Shown piece by piece: positions 32,940-42,026 of a DNA stretch of 64,000 nucleotides. Source of the stretch: Luteimonas_C sp035250245 (GTDB taxonomy: Bacteria > Pseudomonadota > Gammaproteobacteria > Xanthomonadales > Xanthomonadaceae); NCBI GenBank assembly GCA_035250245.1, contig DATFFH010000091.1:1-64000 (forward strand), in the 5' to 3' direction. The notes beneath the pieces are model-generated. The model was not told the origin of the DNA, did no database searches, and saw nothing but the letters and a program-made list of their open reading frames with translations. How positions within the stretch are numbered: the stretch's first letter is position 1; every line of letters begins with the position of its first letter. Both the position numbers and the translations under genes were made by a program.

Positions 32940-32971
32940 CCTGCCCTCTCCCCCGCAAGCGGGGGAGAGGG
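32559..32971. mobile_element. DUF559 cassette bounded by palindromic inverted terminal repeats
   Basis: Both ends start with the same 28-base perfect palindrome (13-bp arms CCCTCTCCCCCGC around TT), at 32559-32586 and, inverted, at 32971-32944. In both, an inward tail GGGTGAGGGGG follows, making terminal repeats of 42 and 41 bases that differ by one substitution and one indel. Between them is only the DUF559 reading frame. The layout resembles a non-autonomous transposable unit or a REP-type cassette carrying its own endonuclease-like gene. I see no target-site duplication. It has inserted between ligA and epmA. Confidence 0.7.
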
Positions 32972-33003
32972 TTCTTGGCGTCGCAAGCGGGAAGCGCGCA
33001 GGC

Positions 33004-35082
33004 TCATTTGTGTTTTTTCAAGAACGCGACCAAGGCCGCTTCGTCCCAGATTTCCACACCTAGTTCCTGAGCCTTGGCCAGCTTCGAACCCGCCGCTTCG
33101 CCGGCGATCACCACATTGGTTTTCTTAGAAACGCTGCCGGAAATCTTCGCGCCCAAAGATTCCAGCCTGGCGCCTGCCTCGTCGCGCGACATCGATTCCA
33201 GACCGCCGGTCAGCACCACCGTCATGCCGGTGAGCGGCCCCTCGACGGCACGTTGCGGCGCGCCTTCCGGCCATTGCACGCCGTTCTTGCGTAACGCGGC
33301 GATCACGTCGCGGTTGTGCTGTTCGGCGAAGAAGTGCGCGATGCGCGCGGCGACTATCGGCCCGACGTCCTGGACTTCGGTCAATGCCGCCTCATCGGCG
33401 GCCATCAGCGGCGCCAGCGAGCCGAAGTGGCGGGCCAAGGTCTTGGCCGTGCTTTCGCCGACATCGCGGATGCCCAGCGCGTACAGCAGGCGCTCAAGCG
33501 TGGTGCTGCGACTGGCGTCGATGCCGGCGACGAGATTTTCGGCCCATTTCGTCGCGACCTTGCCCGCCTTCACCGTCTCCGGGACCGTGCCGTCGCGCTC
33601 ATCGGCGCGGCGCTTCATCTCGACGAAATCGTCGACCTTCAACTTGTACAAGTCGGCCACCGTTTCCACGTAGCCGAACTCGACCAGGGCGTCGATGAAG
33701 CGCTCGCCCAAGCCGCCGATGTCCATAGCACGGCGCGAAGCGAAGTGGATCAAGGCTTCCTTGCGCTGCGCCGGGCAGAACAGGCCGCCGGTGCATCGCG
33801 CCACGACTTCGCCTTCTTCGCGCACCACGTCCGAGCCGCAGATCGGGCATTCGGTGGGCAGCACGTATGGCTTGTGCAGCGGCTTGCCTTTCTTGTCGAG
33901 CGGGCGCCGTTCCTCGATCACGCGCACCACTTCCGGAATCACGTCGCCGGCGCGACGCACGATGATGCTGTCGCCGACCCGCACGTCCAGCCGCGCGATC
34001 TGATCGGCGTTGTGCAGCGTGGCGCGGCTCACCATCACCCCGCCCACGTGCACCGGCGTCATCTGCACCCAGGGCGTCACCGCGCCGGTGCGGCCGACGT
34101 TGACCTCGATCGACTCGACCACGGTCGCCTCTTCCTGCGCCGGGAACTTGTGCGCCAGCGCCCAACGCGGCGCACGCGAAACGAAGCCCATCGCGCGCTG
34201 CTGGTCGTAGCGGTCGAGCTTGTAGACCACGCCGTCGATGTCGAAAGGCAGCGAATCGCGCTGTTCGCCGATGCGTCGGTAATAGGCGAGCAAACCTTCG
34301 GCTCCGGCGGCGGTTTCGGCCAGCGAGGACACCGGCAATCCCAGTTCGCGCAGCCAAGCCAAGGTTTCCGAATGCGTCTTGGGCAATTTCGCGTCGGTTT
34401 CGCCGAGCGAATAGGCGTAGAAACTGAGGGGACGCTGGGCGGTGATGCGCGGATCGAGCTGGCGCAGCGATCCCGCCGCGCCATTGCGCGGATTGGCCAG
34501 CGTCTTGGCGCCGTGCTCCAAGGCCCAGGCGTTGTATTTCTCGAACGCGGCCTTGGGCATGTACACCTCGCCGCGCACTTCCAGCAGTTTGGGCGGCTTG
34601 CCGCGCAATTGCAGCGGGATCGCGCGCACCGTGCGCAGGTTCGGCGTGACGTCCTCGCCGGTGACGCCGTCGCCGCGGGTGGCGCCGCGGACGAAGACGC
34701 CATCTTCGTAGCGCAGGCTGATCGCCAGTCCGTCGAGCTTGGGTTCGGCGGAAAACTGCGGCGTTCCGTCGCCGGTTTCCTTGGTGATGCGGGCAACGAA
34801 ATCGGCCACTTCCTCGTCGGCGAAAGCATTCGCCAGGGAAAGCATCGGCACCGCATGCTTCACTTCGGCGAACTTCGACGAAGGCTGGTTGCCGACGCGC
34901 TGGGTCGGCGAGTTCGGATCGGCCAACTCTGGATGCGCTTCTTCCAGCGCCTCGAGTTCGCGCATCAGGCGGTCGTAATCGGCGTCCGGGATACTGGGAT
35001 CGTCCAGCACGTGGTAGCGGTAGTTGGCGTCTTCCAACTCGCGCCGGAGCTTGGCGATGCGGTCTGCGGGTTTCGGGCTCAT
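33004..35082 (-). CDS. ligA: NAD+-dependent DNA ligase
   Basis: 692 aa, full length. Ia domain at the N-terminus (YRYHVLDDPSIPDADYD), adenylation domain with the active-site lysine K115 in EPKLDGLA, OB fold, a four-cysteine zinc finger (CPIC...C...C near 420-445), HhH repeats, and a C-terminal BRCT domain (from about 605, LTGMTVVLTGGLE). It seals nicks using NAD+. It belongs to the smc-zipA-ligA gene order on the minus strand. The DUF559 cassette starts 32 bases after its stop. Confidence 0.97.
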   Translation of the reverse strand: MSPKPADRIAKLRRELEDANYRYHVLDDPSIPDADYDRLMRELEALEEAHPELADPNSPTQRVGNQPSSKFAEVKHAVPMLSLANAFADEEVADFVARITKETGDGTPQFSAEPKLDGLAISLRYEDGVFVRGATRGDGVTGEDVTPNLRTVRAIPLQLRGKPPKLLEVRGEVYMPKAAFEKYNAWALEHGAKTLANPRNGAAGSLRQLDPRITAQRPLSFYAYSLGETDAKLPKTHSETLAWLRELGLPVSSLAETAAGAEGLLAYYRRIGEQRDSLPFDIDGVVYKLDRYDQQRAMGFVSRAPRWALAHKFPAQEEATVVESIEVNVGRTGAVTPWVQMTPVHVGGVMVSRATLHNADQIARLDVRVGDSIIVRRAGDVIPEVVRVIEERRPLDKKGKPLHKPYVLPTECPICGSDVVREEGEVVARCTGGLFCPAQRKEALIHFASRRAMDIGGLGERFIDALVEFGYVETVADLYKLKVDDFVEMKRRADERDGTVPETVKAGKVATKWAENLVAGIDASRSTTLERLLYALGIRDVGESTAKTLARHFGSLAPLMAADEAALTEVQDVGPIVAARIAHFFAEQHNRDVIAALRKNGVQWPEGAPQRAVEGPLTGMTVVLTGGLESMSRDEAGARLESLGAKISGSVSKKTNVVIAGEAAGSKLAKAQELGVEIWDEAALVAFLKKHK

Positions 35083-35103
35083 CGGCGGATTCTAGCTCGA
35101 CGG

Positions 35104-35264
35104 CTTTTGTAGGAGCGCTTTTCGTAGGAGCGGCTTTAGCCGCGAGCTCTTTGCCGCTCGTCGCAACCTCGGCAGGCTTTTCTAGGCCGGCTTCGGCCGC
35201 GAACCTTCACATCCACCGCGATCTGAAGAAAAGAGCTCGCGGCTAAAGCCGCTCCTACGAAAAG
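35104..35264. repeat. Composite R1 palindrome with extra half-sites (copy e)
   Basis: A normal R1 pair (left arm from 35124, right arm ending CCTAC near 35259) has a truncated extra head TTTGTAGGAGCGCTTTT at 35106-35122. A degraded middle half, GGCCGGCTTCGGCCGCGAA, lies at 35185-35203. It looks like repeated insertion or recombination of the same family. Lies between zipA and ligA. Confidence 0.75.
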
Positions 35265-35289
35265 CCAGGTCGCTGCGGATATGCCTGGC

Positions 35290-36018
35290 TTACCAGCGCG
35301 GCGATCGCTTGATCGGCGGCGCTTCGTGCTGGCGGTCGTAGGCGCGCAGGTCGTCGCGGATGTGGGCGATGCGCTGTCGGCCTAGCGCGTTGCGTTCCTG
35401 GTCCAGGACCACGCCGTTGAGCAATTCGGCCATGCGCTGCGCGGTGGGCAGCATGGTGTCCCAGGCCTCCAGTGCGGACAGCGGCGCCGGCAAGGTCAGG
35501 AAGAAAGCGATCGCCGGTGTCTGCAACGATTGGATCTCGGACATTTCGAAACTGCCCGGCTTCATGATGTTGGCCACGCTGAAGATCGGCCCGCGCTCCG
35601 GATGGCCTTCCATCAGCCGGTGGAACACGTTCATGTGGCCGAAGGTCAGTCCAGCCTTCTCCGCGGCGACCACAATGTCGGAACCCTGCAACTGCTGGCC
35701 GGCGCGCGCGGCGACGTACAGCGAGATGATCTTGTCGAAATTCTCGTTGTCGCGGCGGCCGAGGTCGCTGCCGGACGAGTCGGCATCGTCGATCAGATCG
35801 AGCTCGGATTGCTGCACGTTGGCGTCGTCCAAACCGCCGGCCAGATCGCTTTCGATCTGCGCGCCCAACGTGGGCTCCATGCGTCCACCGCCTTCGCGGC
35901 CTTTTTCGACGCGGCGGCTCTGGCCGCCCCTGCGCGGCCGGCCGAAGAAATAGATCGCCGCCACCAGCAGCAGGCCCGCGATCAGGATTCCGGTACGCAA
36001 CAACCATACGTCGGACAT
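35290..36018 (-). CDS. zipA: Cell division protein ZipA
   Basis: 242 aa, AAGGAG upstream of ATG 36018. An N-terminal transmembrane helix (about 7-25, LLRTGILIAGLLLVAAIYFF) with its N-terminus outside is followed by a charged linker (28-105). The C-terminal FtsZ-binding domain covers about 108-235, with GLTFGHMNVFHR and ANIMKPGSF as hallmarks. It tethers FtsZ to the membrane at the division site. The linker is short compared with E. coli ZipA (328 aa). It follows smc by 59 bases and is probably co-transcribed with it. Confidence 0.92.
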   Translation of the reverse strand: MSDVWLLRTGILIAGLLLVAAIYFFGRPRRGGQSRRVEKGREGGGRMEPTLGAQIESDLAGGLDDANVQQSELDLIDDADSSGSDLGRRDNENFDKIISLYVAARAGQQLQGSDIVVAAEKAGLTFGHMNVFHRLMEGHPERGPIFSVANIMKPGSFEMSEIQSLQTPAIAFFLTLPAPLSALEAWDTMLPTAQRMAELLNGVVLDQERNALGRQRIAHIRDDLRAYDRQHEAPPIKRSPRW

Positions 36019-36077
36019 CGTTTTCTCCTTGCTGCGGGGAATCGGGAGTCGGGCTCCCTACTCCGGATTCCGGTGGA

Positions 36078-39000
36078 TCAGGCTGCTCCGGCCAGGCGCG
36101 CGGCCTCGGCCAGGTCGACGGACACCAGCCGGCTCACGCCCGGCTCGCGCATGGTAACGCCGCTGAGCTGGTGCGCGGCTTCCATCGTCGCCTTGTTGTG
36201 GGTGACGAACAGGAACTGCACCTTTTCGCTCATCTCCGACACCATCGCGGTGAAGCGGCCGACGTTGGCCTCGTCCAACGGCGCGTCGACTTCGTCCAGC
36301 AAGCAGAACGGCGCGGGATTGAGCTGGAAGATCGCGAACACCAGCGCCACCGCGGTCATCGCCTTCTCGCCGCCCGACAACAGAGTGATGTTGGACACGC
36401 GCTTGCCGGGCGGACGCGCCATGATGGTGACGCCGGTATCGAGCAGGTCTTCGCCGGTCAATTCCAGATAGGCGTGGCCGCCGCCGAACAGGCGCGGGTA
36501 CAGCGCCTGCACGCCCGAATTGACGCGGTCGAAGGTGTCCTTGAAGCGGCCGCGGGTTTCTCGGTCGATCTTGCGGATCGCCTCCTCCAGCGTTTCCAGC
36601 GCGGTGGTCAGGTCGGTGTGCTGCGCGTCCAGGTAATCCTTGCGCTGCGCGGCTTCGGCGTGCTCATGGATCGCGGCCAGGTTCACCGGCTCCAAACGGC
36701 GCAACTTGGCGTCGAAATCGACCACCGCGCGTTCCCAGACGGCCACGTCGGCGTCATCGGGCAGCTGCGACACCACATCGTCCATCACGAAACCGGCGAC
36801 GACGATGGCTTCGGTCAGCTGCTCGGCCTTCAGCGACAGCGCCTGCTGGTCGAGCTTGGCCTGCGAGATCGCGTCGCGCTGCACGATCGCTTGCTCGTCG
36901 CGCTGATGGCGGGTCTGCTCGTAGCCGCGCAATTCGTTGTCGATGCCTTCCACGTCGGCGCGCGCGGCGTTCAAATGCTTGTCGGCGTGCACGCGCTTTT
37001 CGAGCAGGGCCTGGCGTTCGGTTTCCAGCGACTTGACCGGGTCGTCGCCCTGGCTCAGCTGCGAAGTCAGTTCGCCCAGGCGCCCGTCCAGTTGGCCGCG
37101 TTGGCCGCCCATGCGGTCCAGGGCCTGGGCTAGCGCCAGCACCTGCGCGCGCTGCGACTCGAGCGTCAGCGCCAGCGCATGCGCGGCATCGCGCGATTCG
37201 CGCGCGGCGGCGCGGGCGGCATCGCGCGCCTCCACGAACCGCGTGCGTTCCTCGTCCAGGCCGCGACGCGCGTTTTCGAACTGCGCCATCTTCGAGACGG
37301 CGTCTTCCTGGCGCGAACGCGCTTCGCGCGATTGCTCGCGGCTGCTGTCCAGGTTCGCGGTCAACTGCGCGATTTCGGCGTCGATCTTCTCGATCCGCGC
37401 CCGCGCCGAATCCAGCCTGCCCTGATGGCTCTGCAATTGGCCGGCGAGCTCGGACACGCCGCGGTGGGCCATGTACGAAGCGCGCTGCGCGTCCTCGCGC
37501 TGCTGCTCGGCCGCGAGCAGGCGATCGCGCCAGGCGACGATGCCGCGGTCCAATTCGCCTTCGCGCTTCTGCAGCGCGTCGATCTCGGCGCGCAGTTCCT
37601 TGATTTCGCGTTCGCGCAGCAAGGCGCCTTGCTTGGCGGCGCCCGAGCGCACCATCCGCACCCAGCCGGCGCCCAAGCGTTCGCCGTGGCGGGTGATGAC
37701 GGATTCGCCCTCGCCCAATCGGGGCAACAGCGCGCGCGCCGCGGGCAGATTTTCGGCTACATGCAGTTTGGCCAGCAGACGGCGGATCGCGGTCGGGCCG
37801 GCGACCTTGGCCGCCAGCGTGCCGGCCGGTGCGGCGAAACCGTCTTCTTCCGGCGACACCAACGTCAGGCGGCCTTCGTCCAATTCGCCGAGCGCATCGA
37901 CCAGGGCTTCCGGCGCTTCGACCAGCACGCCTTCGATCAACTGCCCCAGCGCGCCTTCGACCGCGTTTTCCCAGCCCGCTTCGACGGCGAGCTTTTCGCC
38001 CACGCGCGCCGCGGAATCCAAACCTTGCTTCTTCAGCCATTCGACCGCGGCGCCTTGCTCCTGGCCCAGAGCCGCGTGCTGCAGCGTTTCCAGCGAAGAC
38101 AGGCGACCGCGCGCGGTCTGCGCCTGCTTGCGTACTTCGGCCAGTTCGGCTTGCGCAGCGCGTTGCTGGTCCTGAAGCGAAGTCAGCGCCTGCTTGCGCG
38201 CTTCGACGTCCTGATCCAACGTATCCAGCGAGGCTTTCTGCGTGTCGTGCTGCGACTGGATCTGGGCGAACGAAGCCGCCAGCGCTTCCAGATCCAATCC
38301 GGCGCGTTCGTTGCTCAGCGTTTCGCGGCGCCGTTCGGCGTCCAAGGCCTGGCGGTCGAGATAATCGACCCGGGTGCGTTCCACGTCGCCGGCACGCGCC
38401 GCTTCGGACTGTTCGCGCGCATGCGCGTCCCAGCGCTGCTGCCAGTCGGCCAGCGCCGCTTCGGCGTCGCGCAGGGCGTCCTGGCGCGCGCCGTCGTCCT
38501 GCTGTAGTTGCGCCAGTTGCGGTTCGAGCTCGGCGATCGCCGCGCGCAGCACGTCGAGTTTGGCCTGGTCGCCGCTGATGTGTTCGCCCAACTCGGCCAA
38601 TTGCTGCTGGGCTTCTTCGCGCGCCTTCTGCAGGCGCTGCGCCATTTCCTGCTGATGCTGGATCTGCTGTTCGATCCGGGCCAGGTTGCCGCCGACTTCG
38701 TAGCCTTCGGCCTGGGCCTTGTTCAAGGCTTCGGCGGCTTCGTCGCGGCGCACGCGGCCGGTTTCCAGCTGGCGCTCGGCTTCGCGCTGCTCGGCGATCA
38801 ACTGCTGCAGCTTGGTTTCCTGCTGCGAAAGCGCTTCGCGGCGCGCTTGCAACTGCGCATCCAAGCCGCGGTATTCCAGCGCCTTCCACTCGGCGTCCTT
38901 GATCTTGCGCTCAGCCTGGATCGCCTGGTACTGCTCGGCCTGGCGGGCCTGGCGCTTCAGATGCTCGAGCTGCTTGCCGACTTCTTCGCGCAGGTCGTTC

Positions 39001-39581
39001 AACCGATCCAGGTTTTCGCGCGTGTGGCGGATCCGGGTTTCGGTTTCCTTGCGCCGCTCTTTGTACTTGGAGATGCCGGCGGCTTCTTCCAGATAGACAC
39101 GCAGTTCTTCCGGGCGCGCGTCGATCACCTGCGAGATCATGCCCTGCTCGATGATCGAATAGCTGCGCGGGCCCAGGCCCGTGCCCAGGAACAGGTCGGT
39201 AATGTCGCGGCGGCGGCACTTGCCGCCATTGAGGTAGTAGTTGCTCTGGCCGTCGCGGCTGACCGTGCGTTTGACCGAGATCTCGTTGTAGGCCGCGTAC
39301 TCGCCGGCGATGGCGTGGTCGCTGTTGTCGAAGATCAGTTCGACGGAAGCCTGCGACACCGGCTTGCGCGAGCTGGAGCCGGAGAAGATCACGTCGGTCA
39401 ACGAGTCGCCGCGCAGCCGACTGGCGGCGCTTTCGCCCATCACCCAGCGGATGGCGTCGATGATGTTGGACTTGCCGCAGCCGTTGGGACCGACGATGCC
39501 GGTCATATTGGTGGGCAGGTGAAGAGTGGTCGGCTCGACGAAGGATTTGAAACCGGACAGCTTGATGGTGGACAGGCGCAT
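36078..39581 (-). CDS. smc: Chromosome segregation protein SMC
   Basis: 1167 aa. Walker A GPNGCGKSN (31-39), long coiled coils at about 170-500 and 670-1000, a hinge around 515-640, the ABC signature LSGGEKAM and Walker B FCLLDEVDAPLD near the C-terminus. It forms a homodimeric ring, with ScpA/ScpB as usual partners, that compacts and organises newly replicated DNA. Neither scpA nor scpB is in the window. It heads the smc-zipA-ligA group. Confidence 0.95.
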   Translation of the reverse strand: MRLSTIKLSGFKSFVEPTTLHLPTNMTGIVGPNGCGKSNIIDAIRWVMGESAASRLRGDSLTDVIFSGSSSRKPVSQASVELIFDNSDHAIAGEYAAYNEISVKRTVSRDGQSNYYLNGGKCRRRDITDLFLGTGLGPRSYSIIEQGMISQVIDARPEELRVYLEEAAGISKYKERRKETETRIRHTRENLDRLNDLREEVGKQLEHLKRQARQAEQYQAIQAERKIKDAEWKALEYRGLDAQLQARREALSQQETKLQQLIAEQREAERQLETGRVRRDEAAEALNKAQAEGYEVGGNLARIEQQIQHQQEMAQRLQKAREEAQQQLAELGEHISGDQAKLDVLRAAIAELEPQLAQLQQDDGARQDALRDAEAALADWQQRWDAHAREQSEAARAGDVERTRVDYLDRQALDAERRRETLSNERAGLDLEALAASFAQIQSQHDTQKASLDTLDQDVEARKQALTSLQDQQRAAQAELAEVRKQAQTARGRLSSLETLQHAALGQEQGAAVEWLKKQGLDSAARVGEKLAVEAGWENAVEGALGQLIEGVLVEAPEALVDALGELDEGRLTLVSPEEDGFAAPAGTLAAKVAGPTAIRRLLAKLHVAENLPAARALLPRLGEGESVITRHGERLGAGWVRMVRSGAAKQGALLREREIKELRAEIDALQKREGELDRGIVAWRDRLLAAEQQREDAQRASYMAHRGVSELAGQLQSHQGRLDSARARIEKIDAEIAQLTANLDSSREQSREARSRQEDAVSKMAQFENARRGLDEERTRFVEARDAARAAARESRDAAHALALTLESQRAQVLALAQALDRMGGQRGQLDGRLGELTSQLSQGDDPVKSLETERQALLEKRVHADKHLNAARADVEGIDNELRGYEQTRHQRDEQAIVQRDAISQAKLDQQALSLKAEQLTEAIVVAGFVMDDVVSQLPDDADVAVWERAVVDFDAKLRRLEPVNLAAIHEHAEAAQRKDYLDAQHTDLTTALETLEEAIRKIDRETRGRFKDTFDRVNSGVQALYPRLFGGGHAYLELTGEDLLDTGVTIMARPPGKRVSNITLLSGGEKAMTAVALVFAIFQLNPAPFCLLDEVDAPLDEANVGRFTAMVSEMSEKVQFLFVTHNKATMEAAHQLSGVTMREPGVSRLVSVDLAEAARLAGAA

Positions 39582-39649
39582 GCGGCGGTGTTTTCTCTCA
39601 AGGCTCGATGCGTCCCGCCGTGCCGCGCGCGCACCTGATTCAAGTGTTT

Positions 39650-39685
39650 GATATAAATTTTTCGCTAAATTATTGATTCATATAG
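39650..39685. promoter_or_regulatory. AT-rich segment upstream of smc
   Basis: A 36-base stretch containing TATAAATTTTTCGCTAAATT is strikingly AT-rich for this genome. It lies about 70 bases before the smc start, a likely place for the smc promoter. I cannot assign a convincing -35/-10 pair. Confidence 0.35.
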
Positions 39686-39782
39686 CGAGAATCCGGCAAT
39701 TTCGCCGGAGCTTCACGCAGTATAACGAGCCCCAGGCGGAAGGGGCGCCGAAAGCGGCCCGATCTGCTTTGGCTCGTTTCGG

Positions 39783-40403
39783 CTACTTCGTATCGGCCGC
39801 AGGTGCGCGATCGATGACGATCGGCTCGCCCGTCCCCTCGGCCAGGCCCATGGCCGCCAGGGCGTCGTCCAAAACGGTCCGGTTCTCGATCGCGCCGACG
39901 TGCCAGAACCGCACTAGGCCGTCGGCATCGGCGACCAGCAGCAGCGGCAGTGCGTTCGCCTTGAACAGGCCGCGCGCGCGTCGGTCCGACAGCACGGCGA
40001 CCGGGAATCGGAATTCCTGCCTGGCGACGTCGCGACGCACCGCATCGCGCGCACCGTCGGCGACGCCGACCATCTGCACCCGCGGGTCGCGGTTCAAACG
40101 TTGCGCAAGCTCGCGCGCGGACGCCGCCGAACGCCGGCAATCCGCGCAATCCGGGGCGAAGAAATACAGCACCTGGTAGCGATCGGGCGGCGTGCCGAGC
40201 CGGATCGGTACGCCGTCGAGCGTCTTCGTCCAGATCTCCGGCAGCCACATTTCGACGTAGGGCTGGGTCGCGCGCCGCTCCAATTCGGCGCGGTCCTGGC
40301 GCAGGCCGCGGTTCTGCGAAACCAGGAACGCCAGCGATGCCAAGGCCAGCGCCAGCGCGATGGCGAGGCCCAACGTTGTGCGAGTCGCTTTTATCGGCCC
40401 CAC
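39783..40403 (-). CDS. Membrane-anchored thioredoxin-fold protein (TlpA-like)
   Basis: 206 aa from a GTG at 40403 preceded by GGAG. One N-terminal transmembrane segment (about 10-28, TLGLAIALALALASLAFLV), then a periplasmic thioredoxin-like domain with a CADC redox motif (C86, C89) in YFFAPDCADC. The later PLLLVADADG supplies the cis-proline strand. Probably a disulfide reductase in the envelope; the unusual CxxC dipeptide (AD) leaves the direction of electron flow open. The substrate is unknown. Flanked by an R3 palindrome at its 5' side. Confidence 0.75.
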   Translation of the reverse strand: MGPIKATRTTLGLAIALALALASLAFLVSQNRGLRQDRAELERRATQPYVEMWLPEIWTKTLDGVPIRLGTPPDRYQVLYFFAPDCADCRRSAASARELAQRLNRDPRVQMVGVADGARDAVRRDVARQEFRFPVAVLSDRRARGLFKANALPLLLVADADGLVRFWHVGAIENRTVLDDALAAMGLAEGTGEPIVIDRAPAADTK

Positions 40404-40417
40404 CGGCCATCTCCGCT

Positions 40418-40508
40418 TCGTAGAGTCGAGCCTGCTCGACTGCTTTGCTTTTTGATGCCTTGCGCCGCAGCCGAATCAAAAAGCAGTCGAGCAGGCTCGA
40501 CTCTACAG
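40418..40508. repeat. REPIN-like inverted repeat, family R3 (copy b)
   Basis: Left arm GTAGAGTCGAGCCTGCTCGA from 40420 and complement ending CTCTAC at 40506, with about 35 bases between. Same family as 18843-18918. It lies in the divergent gap before the YtrA operon. Confidence 0.85.
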
Positions 40509-40567
40509 GGTCCGGGACGGCGGATCGGGGATTCGCGGCCGGTTTCCCGGGTTCCGTCGGATGAGTC

Positions 40568-40621
40568 TTGACAGACCCGGGCTGTATGTACTGTACTGGT
40601 ATTAACAGTACAGTTAGTACA
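40568..40621 (+). promoter_or_regulatory. YtrA operon promoter with overlapping palindromic operator
   Basis: A perfect -35 TTGACA (40568-40573) is followed after 18 bases by TGTACT (40592-40597). Over the -10 and start region lies an inverted repeat: ACTGTACTG (40590-40598) and CAGTACAGT (40606-40614) around a GTATTAA spacer. With the outer TGTA (40583) and TACA (ending 40621), the arms extend to 16 bases with three mismatches. The first gene downstream is a YtrA-type GntR repressor, so autoregulation of the operon is the obvious reading. Confidence 0.75.
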
Positions 40622-40633
40622 CCAGGAGTCCGC

Positions 40634-41044
40634 ATGGCCCGCACCCAAGCCCTGATGATCCAGATCGCCACCGGCGATCCGCGTCCGATCACCAAGCAAA
40701 TCGTGGACGCGGTCAGGATGAAGATCGCCACCGGCGACCTGGCACCCGGCGCCCAGCTGCCCAGCGTCCGCGGCCTGGCCCAGCAGCTGACCATCAATCC
40801 GAACACCGTGGCCAAGGCCTACGCCGAACTCACCACCGAGGGCTGGCTCGAATCGCGCCAAGGCCTGGGCCTGTTCGTGGCCCCGCCCCGCCAGCGCCTG
40901 AGCGACGCCGAACGCGAGCGCCGACTGGACGAAGCCATCCAGCGCTTCCTGCACGACGTGATCGCGCTCGATTACCCGCCTGACGAGGTGCAGGCGCGCC
41001 TGCATCTCGAGTTTCGTCTGCTTGTTCCCCGCAAAACCGCCTGA
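40634..41044 (+). CDS. GntR-family transcriptional regulator, YtrA subfamily
   Basis: 136 aa from ATG 40634, CAGGAG upstream. A winged-helix DNA-binding domain (about 18-80) contains QIVDAVRMKIATGDLAPGAQ, LPSVRGLAQQL, NPNTVAKAYAEL and EGWLESRQGLGLFV. The C-terminal tail is short (about 50 residues, helical), which is the YtrA type and too small for a ligand domain. These proteins are typically repressors of the ABC-transporter operon they lead. A 30-base palindrome overlaps the promoter just upstream. Confidence 0.9.
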   Translation: MARTQALMIQIATGDPRPITKQIVDAVRMKIATGDLAPGAQLPSVRGLAQQLTINPNTVAKAYAELTTEGWLESRQGLGLFVAPPRQRLSDAERERRLDEAIQRFLHDVIALDYPPDEVQARLHLEFRLLVPRKTA

Positions 41045-41070
41045 CCGCCGACATTGACCCGAGAACCTAC

Positions 41071-41988
41071 ATGTCCGTCCTCAATTCCGAATACGTGATC
41101 GAGACCGCCGCGCTGAGCAAGCGCTACGGCCGCAAACTGGCGCTCGATCGCCTGGACCTGCGCATTCCGCGCGGGCGCATCCACGCCATCGTCGGCGCCA
41201 ACGGCGCCGGCAAATCCACCTTGTTCCGGATCCTGCTCGGCTTCCTGCCGCAGACTTCCGGCGAAGCGCGCATCCTCGGCCGCGACAGCCAGCAGTTGAC
41301 GCCGCAGGATCGCGCACGCATCGGCTTCGTCAACGAAGAGCACACCCTGCCCGGCTGGATTCGCGTGTCCGCCGTGAAAGACATGCATCGCCGCCAATAT
41401 CCGCGCTGGAACGAAGCCGCCTTCGAAGGCGTGCTGGGCCATTACCACGTACTGCCGGAGCAGAAAGTCGGCCAACTGTCGCGCGGCGAGCGCGCCGGCT
41501 TCAATCTCGCGCTCGCCTTGGCGCAAGGACCCGAATTGCTGGTGCTGGACGAGCCGACGCTGGGCCTGGACGTGGTCGCCAAGCGCGCTTTCCTGGAATC
41601 GCTGATGTATAGCAACGCCGCCGACGATTGCACGGTGATCTATTGCTCGCACCAGATGGAGGAGATCGAACGCGTCGCCGACAACCTGATCATCCTGGAA
41701 CGCGGCCAGCTGAAGAACATGTCCGCGCCCGAGGATTTCTGCGCGCGGGTCAGCCACTGGATCGCGGACATCCCGTTCAAGGGACCGGAACCTGCGCGGG
41801 TCCCGGGCCTGCTGGAAGTGCAGCGGCTCGACGGCCTGCACCACTACCTAGTGCTGGATCAGGACGAGGATTTCGAACGCTTCCTGCGCGATTGCGGCGC
41901 ACGCAATGTGCAGTCGATGCCGGTCAGCCTGGACCGCGCCGTCAACGCTTTCCTTGCCAAGAACCACGCCGCGCCGGCTGCCGCCTGA
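41071..41988 (+). CDS. ABC transporter ATP-binding protein
   Basis: 305 aa. Walker A GANGAGKST (42-50), an atypical signature LSRGE (136-140, in place of LSGGQ), Walker B LLVLDEP (156-162), switch His in YCSHQMEE. The C-terminal 80 residues form an extra domain. It resembles the YtrB/EcsA-type exporters paired with GntR regulators. The next gene is its membrane partner, 38 bases away. Substrate is unknown; relatives respond to wall-active or peptide antibiotics. Confidence 0.88.
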   Translation: MSVLNSEYVIETAALSKRYGRKLALDRLDLRIPRGRIHAIVGANGAGKSTLFRILLGFLPQTSGEARILGRDSQQLTPQDRARIGFVNEEHTLPGWIRVSAVKDMHRRQYPRWNEAAFEGVLGHYHVLPEQKVGQLSRGERAGFNLALALAQGPELLVLDEPTLGLDVVAKRAFLESLMYSNAADDCTVIYCSHQMEEIERVADNLIILERGQLKNMSAPEDFCARVSHWIADIPFKGPEPARVPGLLEVQRLDGLHHYLVLDQDEDFERFLRDCGARNVQSMPVSLDRAVNAFLAKNHAAPAAA

Positions 41989-42026
41989 GCGCGCTACACG
42001 CCGGATAACGGCATGAGGACACCAAC

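Noticed and set aside
32540..32990. Target-site duplication around the DUF559 cassette
   Set aside because: The bases outside the two ends (…CCACT and TTCTTGG…) show no shared direct repeat, so I do not claim one.
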